From contig JAATFS010000448.1 of the NCBI GenBank assembly GCA_015655035.1, positions 1-10,845 of the forward strand: a stretch of 10,845 nt of DNA. Direction: 5' to 3'. Origin of the DNA: Lysobacterales bacterium. GTDB taxonomy: Bacteria; Pseudomonadota; Gammaproteobacteria; Xanthomonadales; Xanthomonadaceae. Position 1 is the first letter of the stretch; each line of letters starts with the position of its first letter. Shown piece after piece: positions 1 to 7,505 of the stretch. The notes under the pieces were generated by a model, which was given only the letters and a program-made list of their open reading frames with translations, had not been told where the DNA came from and searched no databases. The position numbers were made by a program, and so were the translations under genes.

Positions 1-1245
<1,245 letters not shown>

Positions 1246-1263
1246 GATCTAGGTCGCTGCGGA

Positions 1264-1291
1264 TTCCTTCTTCCGCACGCGGAGGAAGGAA
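1264..1291 (+). other. Homopurine/homopyrimidine stem-loop 3' of ftsH
   Basis: TTCCTTCTTCCG at 1264-1275 pairs with CGGAGGAAGGAA at 1280-1291. The 12-bp stem has one G-U wobble and a 4-base loop, CACG. It starts 18 bases after the ftsH stop. No T-run follows, so it is not a classical intrinsic terminator. It could protect the 3' end of ftsH mRNA or be part of a structured untranslated region. The structure is seen directly; the role is inferred. Confidence 0.45.
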
Positions 1292-1375
1292 GAAGCCCGA
1301 AGGCCGGCAGGTAATGAGTGCCCTGAAGTCTCAAGTTGAAAGCATCGGCGCTAGCCGGGGCTGAGCTAAATATCC

Positions 1376-1415
1376 AAGGCCAGGAAGCGATTCCTGGCCT
1401 TGTTCGTTGTTCGTT
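1376..1415 (+). terminator. Probable intrinsic terminator with GCGA tetraloop
   Basis: AAGGCCAGGAA (1376-1386) and TTCCTGGCCTT (1391-1401) form a perfect 11-bp stem closed by the GNRA-type tetraloop GCGA. The following 14 bases are a tandem GTTCGTT, T-rich but broken by G and C, so the U-tract is imperfect. It most simply ends the ftsH transcript, 130 bases after the stop codon. On the minus strand the hairpin is followed by TTGGATATTT, so it could work in both directions, although no minus-strand gene is seen here. Confidence 0.6.
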
Positions 1416-1546
1416 GCGGCATGCCGGTGGCGCAGGAGCTTCGAGGCCGATGCCGGCCTCCGCGCGCCTGCCAGCCGGCGTCGCGGTAGGCAAGCGCGCG
1501 CACGCTGCGCGACAATGAGCGCCTTCCATTCCGAGTATCGATCACG

Positions 1547-1726
1547 ATGTCCGTGCCCCCGTCAAAACCGCCTTCGTATGCGCTGGAAATCACGATTGCG
1601 ACCGTGGTCGGCGTCGCCGTCGGCCTGTGGCTGGACAATCTGGTGGTCGGTAGCGGTGTCGGCATCGCGATCGGCATCGTGCTGAGCGTGCTCAAGATGC
1701 AGCGCGCCAGCCGGAACGGGCGCTGA
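1547..1726 (+). CDS. Small membrane protein, 59 aa, upstream of and overlapping folP
   Basis: This ORF encodes a 59-residue protein. A Pro/Ser-rich N-terminus (residues 1-10) is followed by a hydrophobic stretch at about 12-33 containing GVAVGLWLDNL, then a second at about 34-49 (GSGVGIAIGIVLSVLK), and a short basic tail ending RASRNGR. The glycine spacing and a G-x-W-L-D turn between two helices resemble the small two-helix AtpI/AtpZ-like membrane proteins, but that is only pattern similarity and no family is claimed. Its stop TGA (1724-1726) overlaps the folP ATG as TGATG, so translation is probably coupled. The ribosome-binding site is weak: GAG at 1533-1535 is the best candidate. The longer ORF at 1407-1685 in another frame looks like a shadow. 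Function is unknown; the gene is supported by its clean two-helix hydropathy and exact junction with folP. Confidence 0.7.
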   Translation: MSVPPSKPPSYALEITIATVVGVAVGLWLDNLVVGSGVGIAIGIVLSVLKMQRASRNGR

Positions 1727-2625
1727 TGTTCGATCTGGCGCCAGAGCTGGACTGCGCGGGCCGCCGCCTGCGACTGGATCGTCCCCGGGTCATGGGGATC
1801 GTCAATGTCACCCCCGATTCGTTCTCCGACGGTGGTCGCCACGCCACTACCGAGGCGGCGGTGGCGCATGGGCTAAGGCTGGCCGAGGAGGGCGCGGACA
1901 TCCTCGATGTCGGCGGCGAGTCCACCCGGCCCGGTGCCGCACCGGTGGAGCTTGAAGAAGAGCTGCGGCGCGTGCTGCCGGTGATCGAACAATTGGCGCA
2001 GCGCAGCTCGTTGCCGATCAGCGTGGATACCTTCAAGCCCGAGGTGATGCGAGCGGCAGTGGCCGCTGGCGCGGGAATGATCAACGACATCCGTGCATTG
2101 CGAACGCCCGGTGCGCTGGAAGCGGCGGCTGAACTGGGCGTCCCGGTGGTGCTGATGCACATGCAAGGCGAGCCGCGCTCGATGCAGGCCGCCCCCGAGT
2201 ACGACGACGTGGTTGCCGAGGTGCATCGGTTCCTTGCCGAGCGTGTCTTCGCGGCGGAGATGGCCGGGATCGACAAGCGCCGGTTGGTACTCGATCCCGG
2301 CTTCGGCTTCGGCAAGAACACGGCGCACAACCTGGCATTGCTGGCGCAGTTGCAGCGTTTCTGCGACTTCGGTCTGCCGGTGCTGGCAGGGCTGTCGCGC
2401 AAGCGCAGCATCGGCGATATCGTCGGCCGCCAAGATCCGGAGGCGCGAGTGGCAGGGTCGGTAGCGGCTCACCTGATTGCGGCACAGCGTGGTGCGAAGA
2501 TCCTGCGAGTACATGACGTGGCGGCCACGGTGGACGCGCTTAAGATCTGGCAGGCGGTTTCGGATCTGCCGCTGCCCCGTTCGAGCTCCGCGACGCCAGC
2601 CATCCGCTGGCCGGACGAAGACTGA
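1726..2625 (+). CDS. folP: Dihydropteroate synthase
   Basis: This cytosolic enzyme joins 6-hydroxymethyl-7,8-dihydropterin pyrophosphate to p-aminobenzoate in folate synthesis; it is the sulfonamide target. The 299-residue TIM-barrel protein carries all the family signatures: NVTPDSFSDGG at 27-37, GGESTRPGA at 63-71, SVDTF at 99-103 (D101), the pterin-site N120 in INDI, MHMQG at 144-148, DPGFGFGKN at 190-198, SRKR at 224-227, and RVHD at 261-264. The length is slightly above the usual 270-285 because of a Ser/Pro-rich C-terminal tail after about residue 282. The start overlaps the stop of the small upstream gene and the stop overlaps the miaA start, both as TGATG. This suggests one polycistronic mRNA with coupled translation. 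The pair ftsH-folP is also adjacent in E. coli, where glmM follows; here miaA takes that place. Confidence 0.97.
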   Translation: MFDLAPELDCAGRRLRLDRPRVMGIVNVTPDSFSDGGRHATTEAAVAHGLRLAEEGADILDVGGESTRPGAAPVELEEELRRVLPVIEQLAQRSSLPISVDTFKPEVMRAAVAAGAGMINDIRALRTPGALEAAAELGVPVVLMHMQGEPRSMQAAPEYDDVVAEVHRFLAERVFAAEMAGIDKRRLVLDPGFGFGKNTAHNLALLAQLQRFCDFGLPVLAGLSRKRSIGDIVGRQDPEARVAGSVAAHLIAAQRGAKILRVHDVAATVDALKIWQAVSDLPLPRSSSATPAIRWPDED

Positions 2626-3608
2626 TGCCGGTTGATCGCCGGCCACTGGCGATCGCCTTGATGGGGCCGACCGCCAGTGGCAAGACGGCGCTTGCACTGG
2701 AGTTGGCGGAGCGGCTGGGCGGGGAAATCGTCAGTGTCGATTCGGCCCTGGTCTATCGCGGGCTGGACATCGGTGCGGCCAAGCCGGATGCGGCGATGCG
2801 CGCGTCTTCCCCGCATCATCTGATCGATCTGTGCGATCCCTGGCAGGTGTACTCCGCTGCCGATTTCGCACGCGATGCGGGCGCGGCGATCAAGGACATC
2901 GTGGCGCGGGGGCGTGTCCCGATCCTGGCCGGCGGCACCGGCTTGTATTTCAAGGCGCTGCTGCAGGGCCTGTCGCAAATGCCGCCGGCCGATCCCGAGG
3001 TGCGCGCCGCGATCGGCTGCGAAGCCGAGCGCGTGGGCTGGGCTGCATTGCACGCGCAGTTGCAGCAGGTGGATCCGCTGGCCGCCCGACGCATCCACGC
3101 CACCGATCCGCAGCGCATCCAGCGGGCGTTGGAGGTCTATCGTCTCAGTGGCCGTGCGATCAGCCAATGGCAGGCGGCACCAACCGGTCACAGGTTGCCC
3201 GCGCGCGTGCTGAAACTGGTACTTGCGCCGGCGTCGCGCTCGCTGCTGCATCAGCGGATCGAGCTGCGGCTGGACGGCATGCTGCGCGAGGGATTTCTCG
3301 ATGAGGTCAGGGCATTGCGCGAGCTGCCGCAGATGCAGCAAGTGGCGCAACCGCTGGATTTGCCTGCGATCCGGGCGGTGGGTTACCGCCAGGCCTGGGA
3401 GCACTTGGACGGGCACCTGAGTGCGTCGGAGTTCCGCGAGCGCGCGATCTACGCCACGCGCCAGCTCGCCAAGCGCCAGCTGACGTGGCTGCGCGGCGAA
3501 CTCGATGCCCGCTGGTTCGACCCTCAACGTGACGCGCTGCGGCTGGAAGAGGCAATTTCGGCCTTCTTCGTCAATCATTGCACTGTTCAGCCAGCTTCAG
3601 GCGTGTAA
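2625..3608 (+). CDS. miaA: tRNA dimethylallyltransferase
   Basis: MiaA transfers a dimethylallyl group to N6 of adenosine 37 in tRNAs that read codons starting with U, which stabilises codon-anticodon pairing. The protein has 327 residues, within the usual range. The P-loop GPTASGKT is at 14-21, followed by VDSALVYRGLDIGAAKP at 38-54. Many family members have Gln where L42 sits (DS.QVYRG); here it is Leu. GGTGLY is at 103-108, and the C-terminal tRNA-binding signature YATRQLAKRQLTWLR is at 276-290. The start ATG overlaps the folP stop (TGATG). The C-terminal codons run close to hfq, as in the E. coli miaA-hfq-hflX cluster. mutL, which precedes miaA in E. coli, is absent here. Identification is firm. 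Confidence 0.97.
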   Translation: MPVDRRPLAIALMGPTASGKTALALELAERLGGEIVSVDSALVYRGLDIGAAKPDAAMRASSPHHLIDLCDPWQVYSAADFARDAGAAIKDIVARGRVPILAGGTGLYFKALLQGLSQMPPADPEVRAAIGCEAERVGWAALHAQLQQVDPLAARRIHATDPQRIQRALEVYRLSGRAISQWQAAPTGHRLPARVLKLVLAPASRSLLHQRIELRLDGMLREGFLDEVRALRELPQMQQVAQPLDLPAIRAVGYRQAWEHLDGHLSASEFRERAIYATRQLAKRQLTWLRGELDARWFDPQRDALRLEEAISAFFVNHCTVQPASGV

Positions 3609-3655
3609 CATCGCAGATCCGGAGCCGGCTGGGGAAAGCAGGTGTCGACCGGGTT

Positions 3656-3661
3656 TATAAG
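3656..3661 (+). promoter_or_regulatory. Candidate -10 element for hfq
   Basis: TATAAG at 3656-3661 matches five of six consensus -10 positions and lies in the 75-base AT-richer gap between miaA and hfq. AATAAT at 3665-3670 is an alternative with the same score. Neither has a good -35 hexamer at normal spacing. A transcript from here would have a leader of roughly 10-20 bases carrying the hfq Shine-Dalgarno. In E. coli hfq also has promoters inside or upstream of miaA, so a separate promoter is plausible. This is inference from base composition and spacing. Confidence 0.3.
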
Positions 3662-3683
3662 AACAATAATTGGGAGTTTTTCG

Positions 3684-3959
3684 ATGGCCAAGGGGCAATC
3701 TTTACAAGACCCTTTCCTGAACGCGCTGCGTCGCGAACGAGTGCCGGTCTCGGTTTATCTGGTGAATGGCATCAAGCTGCAAGGCACGATCGAGTCGTTC
3801 GACCAGTTTGTGGTGCTGCTTCGCAATACCGTGAGCCAGATGGTGTACAAGCACGCCATCTCCACCGTGGTGCCGGCCCGCAACGTGCGGGTTGGGCCAG
3901 GCGGTGGTTATGTGCAGTCCAATGAGGGCCTCCAGGCGGAAGATGACGAAGTCGAATAA
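3684..3959 (+). CDS. hfq: RNA chaperone Hfq
   Basis: Hfq is the hexameric Sm-like RNA chaperone that pairs small RNAs with mRNAs. The 91-residue protein begins MAKGQSLQDPFLNALRRERV. Proximal-face residues Q8, D9, Y55, K56 and H57 (YKH motif), distal-face Y25, K31 and Q33, and the rim arginines R16, R17 and R19 are all present at E. coli numbering. The C-terminal tail after about residue 72 is short and ends acidic (EGLQAEDDEVE), compared with the longer tail of the 102-residue E. coli protein. The ATG at 3684 is chosen over an in-frame GTG at 3642 because GGGAG (3672-3676) sits 7 bases before it and because the family begins MAKGQSLQDP. hflX starts 14 bases downstream, so the two are probably cotranscribed. 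Confidence 0.98.
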   Translation: MAKGQSLQDPFLNALRRERVPVSVYLVNGIKLQGTIESFDQFVVLLRNTVSQMVYKHAISTVVPARNVRVGPGGGYVQSNEGLQAEDDEVE

Positions 3960-3973
3960 GTACGGAGCAGCGC

Positions 3974-5290
3974 GTGTTTGACCGCTCGCGCAAAGGTGAA
4001 AACGCGCTGTTGATACAGACCCACGCCGGTGGGCCTGTCGAAGAGGATGTGCTGGAGGAGTTCGCCGATCTGGCGCGCTCGGCGGGTGCCAGCGTGGCCG
4101 CGACCCTGACCGCGCGCATCGACAAACCCAGCCCCTCCACGCTGATCGGCAGCGGCAAGCTAGAGGAAGTAAAAGCTGCCGCCGAGGCCACTGGCGCGGA
4201 TCTGGTGCTGGTGAACCATTCGCTGTCGCCGGGGCAAGAGCGCAATCTCGAGCGTTACCTGGAGCGCCGCGTGATCGATCGCACCGGATTGATCCTGGAC
4301 ATCTTCGCGCAACGTGCGCGCAGCCACGAAGGCAAGCTGCAGGTCGAGTTGGCGCAACTGCGGCACATGGCCACGCGTCTGGTTCGCGGCTGGACCCACC
4401 TGGAGCGTCAGCGCGGTGGCTCGATCGGCCTGCGCGGGCCGGGTGAAACCCAGCTGGAAACCGACCGCCGCCTGTTGCAGAAGCGGGTGGAGCAGTTGCA
4501 GAAGCGGCTGGAGAAGGTGGAGGTGCAGCGCACCCAGATGCGCCGTGCGCGCGTGCGCAGCGAGTTGCCGCGCATTGCCCTGGTGGGCTACACCAACGCC
4601 GGCAAGTCGACGCTGTTCAACGCGATGACCGGTGCCGATGCCTACGCCGCCGATCAGTTGTTCGCCACGCTGGATCCGACCGTGCGCCGGATAGCGCTGC
4701 CGGGCGGTAGCGCTGTGCTGGCCGATACGGTCGGCTTCGTCCGCGATCTGCCGCATGAGCTGGTGGCGGCCTTCCGATCCACGCTGTCCGAAGCGCGTGA
4801 CGCTGATCTGCTGCTGCATGTGGTGGATGCGGCCGATCCGCTGCGCGAAGAACGGATCCGGCAGGTCGACGAGGTGTTGCTCGCCGTCGGTGCCGGGGAC
4901 CTGCCGCAACTGCTGGTGTTCAACAAGATCGATCGTATCGAGGGCGCCGAGGTGCGACACGATGCGCAGGACGGCATCCCGGATCAGGCGCGGCGCGAGC
5001 GGGTGTGGTTGTCGGCCCGCGACGATCGCGGCCTGGACGTGCTGCAACGTGCGCTGGGGCAGCGGCTGGATCTGCAACATTTGCAAACTACCCTGCGTCT
5101 GCCGCCTTCGGCTGGCCGATTGCGTTCGCGCCTGCACCAGTTGGAAGTCGTTCGCCAGGAGCAGGTCGACGAGGAAGGTTGGCTGCTCGAGGTCGACTTG
5201 CCACTGGTCGAGGCCGAACGCCTGGCTGCCAGCGCCGATGGCGAACCGTTGCGCGCACTTCTGCCGGAGCGGCGACCCGACTGGGAATGA
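3974..5290 (+). CDS. hflX: Ribosome-associated GTPase HflX
   Basis: HflX is a GTPase that binds the 50S subunit and splits stalled ribosomes, notably after heat stress. The protein has 438 residues. The N-terminal HflX domain contains the Gly-rich signature GGSIGLRGPGETQLETDRR at 148-166, followed by a coiled-coil-like stretch at about 167-192. The G domain has G1 GYTNAGKST at 205-213, G3 DTVG at 251-254, G4 NKID at 317-320 and a G5-like SA at 347-348. The start is GTG at 3974, supported by GGAG at 3964-3967 six bases upstream and by the 14-base gap from hfq. In E. coli hflK and hflC follow hflX; here they are not present and a transporter gene comes next after a 268-base gap. Identification is firm. 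Confidence 0.96.
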   Translation: MFDRSRKGENALLIQTHAGGPVEEDVLEEFADLARSAGASVAATLTARIDKPSPSTLIGSGKLEEVKAAAEATGADLVLVNHSLSPGQERNLERYLERRVIDRTGLILDIFAQRARSHEGKLQVELAQLRHMATRLVRGWTHLERQRGGSIGLRGPGETQLETDRRLLQKRVEQLQKRLEKVEVQRTQMRRARVRSELPRIALVGYTNAGKSTLFNAMTGADAYAADQLFATLDPTVRRIALPGGSAVLADTVGFVRDLPHELVAAFRSTLSEARDADLLLHVVDAADPLREERIRQVDEVLLAVGAGDLPQLLVFNKIDRIEGAEVRHDAQDGIPDQARRERVWLSARDDRGLDVLQRALGQRLDLQHLQTTLRLPPSAGRLRSRLHQLEVVRQEQVDEEGWLLEVDLPLVEAERLAASADGEPLRALLPERRPDWE

Positions 5291-5558
5291 TGGACGGGCC
5301 GCGTGGACCGGTCGTGGCCGAGTCGGCGATGCGCCGCTCGGTTCAACGGGCGCGCACGGCGGGCACGCCTGCGCCGCCCCTGGCTGATGCGCGGCACCAT
5401 CGAGCGGTGCTGGCTGGCGCAGGTACCTGATTCGACCAAAGTGTTAGGCCGTGGGCGCGTCGCCAAGCCCGGCGCTTGGGCCTGTCGCTTACACTGGTCG
5501 GTGTGCACTAGATCCGCTATCGCGGACCCCGCCCCATCCGCAACGGAGCCCCCTGCGC
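5291..5558. other. Intergenic region between hflX and kgtP
   Basis: These 268 bases contain no recognisable gene. A frame that begins at tandem ATG codons overlapping the hflX stop (5287) stays open to 5430 and would give a 47-residue Arg/Ala-rich peptide, probably by chance. CCAAGC (5463-5468) and GCTTGG (5474-5479) form a 6-bp stem with a 5-base loop. TACACT at 5490-5495 matches four of six -10 positions and may mark the kgtP promoter, but no -35 is visible. A 5-bp hairpin TCCGC/GCGGA at 5513-5526 lies in the presumed kgtP leader. No intrinsic terminator with a T-run is seen after hflX. Confidence 0.4.
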
Positions 5559-6866
5559 ATGTCCAAGCCATCTGTCCCGCCTGTCCCCCATTACACCGCA
5601 GAGGAAAAACGCCATCGCATCTTCGCGATCATGGCTGCTTCTTCCGGGAACCTTGTGGAGTGGTTCGATTTCTACGTCTTCGCTTTCTGTGCGATCTATT
5701 TCGCGGGCGCGTTCTTCCCGAAGGACGATCCAACGGTGCAGTTGCTCAACACCGCCGGTGTGTTCGCCGTCGGTTTCCTGATGCGTCCGATCGGCGGCTG
5801 GTTGTTCGGGCGCCTTGCCGATCGCTATGGTCGCAAGAGCTCGTTGCTGATCTCGGTATCGATGATGTGCGCCGGCTCGCTGATGATTGCCTGTCTGCCG
5901 ACCTATCACAGCATTGGTGTATGGGCGCCGATATTGCTGCTGGCGGCGCGCTTGCTGCAAGGATTGTCGGTAGGTGGCGAGTACGGCACCACCGCGACCT
6001 ACATGAGCGAAGTGGCATTGCGCGGCCAGCGCGGTTTCTTCTCCTCGTTCCAGTACGTGACGCTGATCGGTGGCCAGTTGCTGGCGGTGCTGGTCATCGT
6101 CGTCATGGAAGCGGTGCTGAGCGAGCAGGAAATCCGCGCCTGGGGCTGGCGCGTGCCGTTCGTGATCGGCGCGATCGCCGCGGTGGTCGCATTGCTGCTG
6201 AGGCGCACCCTCACCGAGACCCAGACCGAGGACAAGCGTGCCAACAAGGACGCCGGCACGCTGACGGCACTGTTTCGCGACCATAGGGCTGCGTTCTTCA
6301 CGGTGCTCGGCTACACCGCCGGTGGTTCGTTGATCTTCTACACCTTCACCACCTACATGCAGAAGTTCCTGGTCAACACCGTGCATCTGCCGATCAAGAC
6401 CGCCAGTTTCATCATGACAGGCGCGTTGTTCCTGTACATGTGCATGCAGCCGGTGTTCGGCATGCTGTCCGATCGCATCGGGCGGCGCGCCAACATGTTG
6501 TGGTTCGGTGCGCTGGGCGCACTGTTCACGGTGCCGATCCTGACCGCGCTGCAATACGTCACCAACCCGGTAGTCGCATTCGTGCTGATCGTGTTGGCGC
6601 TGGCCATTGTCAGCTTCTATACCTCCATCAGCGGCATCGTGAAGGCCGAGATGTTCCCGGCCGAGGTGCGTGCGTTGGGCGTGGGCCTGGCCTATGCGCT
6701 GGGCAACGCGATCTTCGGCGGCTCGGCCGAGTACGTGGCATTGGGATTGAAGTCGATCGGTCACGAGACCGCGTTCTTCTGGTACGTCACCGTGATGATG
6801 GTACTGGCGTTCCTGGTCAGCCTGCGGCTGCCCAAAAAAGCCAGCTATCTGCAGGATGATCACTGA
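5559..6866 (+). CDS. kgtP: 2-oxoglutarate (alpha-ketoglutarate):H+ symporter, MFS metabolite:H+ symporter family
   Basis: This inner-membrane transporter takes up 2-oxoglutarate with protons. The 435-residue protein follows E. coli KgtP almost segment by segment, including SSGNLVEWFDFYV (28-40), GVFAVGFLMRPIGGWLFGR (67-85), GLSVGGEYGT.ATYMSEVA (135-153), SFQYVTLIGGQLLA (163-176), YTFTTYMQK (261-269), FYTSISGI.KAEMFPA (353-368) and FGGSAEYVAL (386-395). Both MFS cytoplasmic-loop motifs are visible: GRLADRYGRK at 84-93 and GMLSDRIGRR at 301-310. Twelve membrane helices are expected. The ATG at 5559 is preferred because GGAG (5545-5548) precedes it by 10 bases and the preceding 36 in-frame codons read as non-coding. 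It stands apart from its neighbours with gaps on both sides, so it is probably transcribed alone. Substrate assignment rests on the close resemblance to KgtP; a related dicarboxylate is the main alternative. Confidence 0.9.
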   Translation: MSKPSVPPVPHYTAEEKRHRIFAIMAASSGNLVEWFDFYVFAFCAIYFAGAFFPKDDPTVQLLNTAGVFAVGFLMRPIGGWLFGRLADRYGRKSSLLISVSMMCAGSLMIACLPTYHSIGVWAPILLLAARLLQGLSVGGEYGTTATYMSEVALRGQRGFFSSFQYVTLIGGQLLAVLVIVVMEAVLSEQEIRAWGWRVPFVIGAIAAVVALLLRRTLTETQTEDKRANKDAGTLTALFRDHRAAFFTVLGYTAGGSLIFYTFTTYMQKFLVNTVHLPIKTASFIMTGALFLYMCMQPVFGMLSDRIGRRANMLWFGALGALFTVPILTALQYVTNPVVAFVLIVLALAIVSFYTSISGIVKAEMFPAEVRALGVGLAYALGNAIFGGSAEYVALGLKSIGHETAFFWYVTVMMVLAFLVSLRLPKKASYLQDDH

Positions 6867-6904
6867 GCGGTGTAACCAGCCGTTCAGCCTGATGGCAGGG
6901 CAAG

Positions 6905-6933
6905 AAGACAGGACAAGCGAATTCGGCTAAAAG
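6905..6933 (+). promoter_or_regulatory. Candidate promoter for pncC
   Basis: AAGACA at 6905-6910 matches four of six -35 positions (GACA) and TAAAAG at 6928-6933 matches four of six -10 positions, with exactly 17 bases between them. Transcription would begin near 6940 and give a leader of about 25 bases before the pncC ATG. The purine-rich AAGAAGGA at 6931-6938 would then lie at the promoter or start site rather than act as a Shine-Dalgarno. Confidence 0.3.
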
Positions 6934-6964
6934 AAGGACTGTTCAACCCGAATTTCGTTTGCCC

Positions 6965-7459
6965 ATGTCCAGTCCCACCGACCAGGAGCTCCGGCAGCTT
7001 TCCGAAGCGTTAGGCCAACAACTGCACGCGACACGCGAGCGGCTGGTTACGGCCGAAAGCTGTACCGGTGGCTGGATCGCCAAGGCCATGACCGACGTCG
7101 CCGGTTCTTCGGACTGGTTCGATTGCGGCATGGCCGCCTATAGCTACGAGGCCAAGCAGGCCTTGCTCGGCGTACGGCCGCAGACGCTGGAAAGCTACGG
7201 GGCGGTCAGTCGAGAAACCGCGATCGAAATGGTCTCGGGCGCGCTGGTCAATTCCGGCGCCAGCATCGCGGTGGCGGTCACCGGTATCGCCGGGCCGGGC
7301 GGCGGCAGCGCCGACAAGCCGGTAGGAACGGTGTGGATCAGCTGGAAGCGGCGGGGGAGCGATGCCTCGGCGCAGGTGTTCCATTTCGATGGCGACCGCG
7401 ACGCAGTGCGTCGGCAGACGGTGGCTTCGGCCCTGCGCGGATTGAGTGCGTTGCTATGA
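6965..7459 (+). CDS. pncC: Nicotinamide-nucleotide amidohydrolase PncC (CinA C-terminal domain type)
   Basis: PncC deamidates nicotinamide mononucleotide to nicotinate mononucleotide in the pyridine-nucleotide salvage cycle. The 164-residue stand-alone CinA C-terminal domain has the family motifs TAESCTGG at 29-36 with catalytic Ser32, YS at 59-60, TGIAGPGGG at 106-114, KPVGTVW at 118-124 and GDRDAVRRQ at 143-151. Its length matches E. coli PncC (YgaD, 165 aa); the larger N-terminal CinA domain is absent, as in enterobacteria. ATG 6965 is chosen because it aligns with the E. coli start; TTG at 6959 is possible. No good Shine-Dalgarno precedes either start. Its stop overlaps an ATG (ATGA at 7456-7459) that begins a 15-codon ORF leading to the next gene. 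In E. coli this gene lies directly before recA; here two genes, including lexA, come between. Confidence 0.95.
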   Translation: MSSPTDQELRQLSEALGQQLHATRERLVTAESCTGGWIAKAMTDVAGSSDWFDCGMAAYSYEAKQALLGVRPQTLESYGAVSRETAIEMVSGALVNSGASIAVAVTGIAGPGGGSADKPVGTVWISWKRRGSDASAQVFHFDGDRDAVRRQTVASALRGLSALL

Positions 7460-7503
7460 AAGTTCTGCACCTTATCCAGCCGGCCGGCTGGGGCATCACG
7501 TGA
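7456..7503 (+). CDS. Possible 15-codon leader ORF between pncC and the ABC1-family gene
   Basis: An ATG at 7456 overlaps the pncC stop (ATGA) and opens a frame encoding MKVLHLIQPAGWGIT, ending in TGA at 7501-7503. That stop overlaps an in-frame GTG (7500-7502) of the ABC1-family gene and lies two bases before its ATG (7506). The ORF therefore bridges the two genes exactly at both ends, as expected for translational coupling. It has no obvious Shine-Dalgarno of its own and would depend on ribosomes finishing pncC. It could equally be a chance open stretch of 16 codons. No function is proposed for the peptide. Confidence 0.25.
   Translation: MKVLHLIQPAGWGIT
7476..7491. repeat. 16-bp perfect palindrome over the ABC1-family gene's ribosome-binding site
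   Basis: CCAGCCGGCCGGCTGG is self-complementary over all 16 bases. In RNA it would fold as a 6-bp stem CCAGCC/GGCTGG with a GGCC loop, and its 3' arm includes part of the TGGGG (7489-7493) that is the only Shine-Dalgarno candidate for the next gene. The palindrome lies inside the 15-codon ORF, so ribosomes translating that ORF would open it. In DNA it could also serve as a dimer-protein site. Confidence 0.5.
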
Positions 7504-7505
7504 GC

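Larger units (their letters stand above)
1246..1546. other. Intergenic region after ftsH, structured, no convincing gene
   Basis: This 301-base gap contains two strong hairpins, listed separately at 1264-1291 and 1376-1401. A third, weaker hairpin at 1443-1460 has a perfect 7-bp stem GAGGCCG/CGGCCTC with a 4-base loop. A perfect tandem 7-mer GTTCGTT lies at 1402-1415. No convincing protein gene is visible; a 16-codon ATG ORF at 1314-1364 has no well-placed ribosome-binding site. The 3' part should hold the promoter of the following small-gene/folP/miaA run. GACAAT at 1511-1516 matches four of six -10 positions but has no recognisable -35. The segment from about 1292 to 1401 could be the ftsH 3' untranslated region or a small RNA ending at the terminator-like hairpin. 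Confidence 0.5.

Noticed and set aside
1314..1364. 16-codon ORF ending 11 bases before the terminator-like hairpin, possible attenuation leader
   Set aside because: No well-spaced ribosome-binding site, no run of regulatory codons, and no alternative antiterminator pairing that I could see.
2469..3578. Long minus-strand frame opposite miaA
   Set aside because: It mirrors the codon structure of miaA, has no recognisable motif, and lies opposite a certain gene.
3642..3683. Upstream GTG giving Hfq a 14-residue N-terminal extension
   Set aside because: The strong GGGAG lies right before the ATG at 3684 and the family N-terminus MAKGQSLQDP starts there; the extension covers the candidate -10.
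5303..6286. 327-codon frame overlapping the start of kgtP
   Set aside because: Arg-rich translation without domains, overlapping the clear KgtP frame; typical GC-rich shadow frame.
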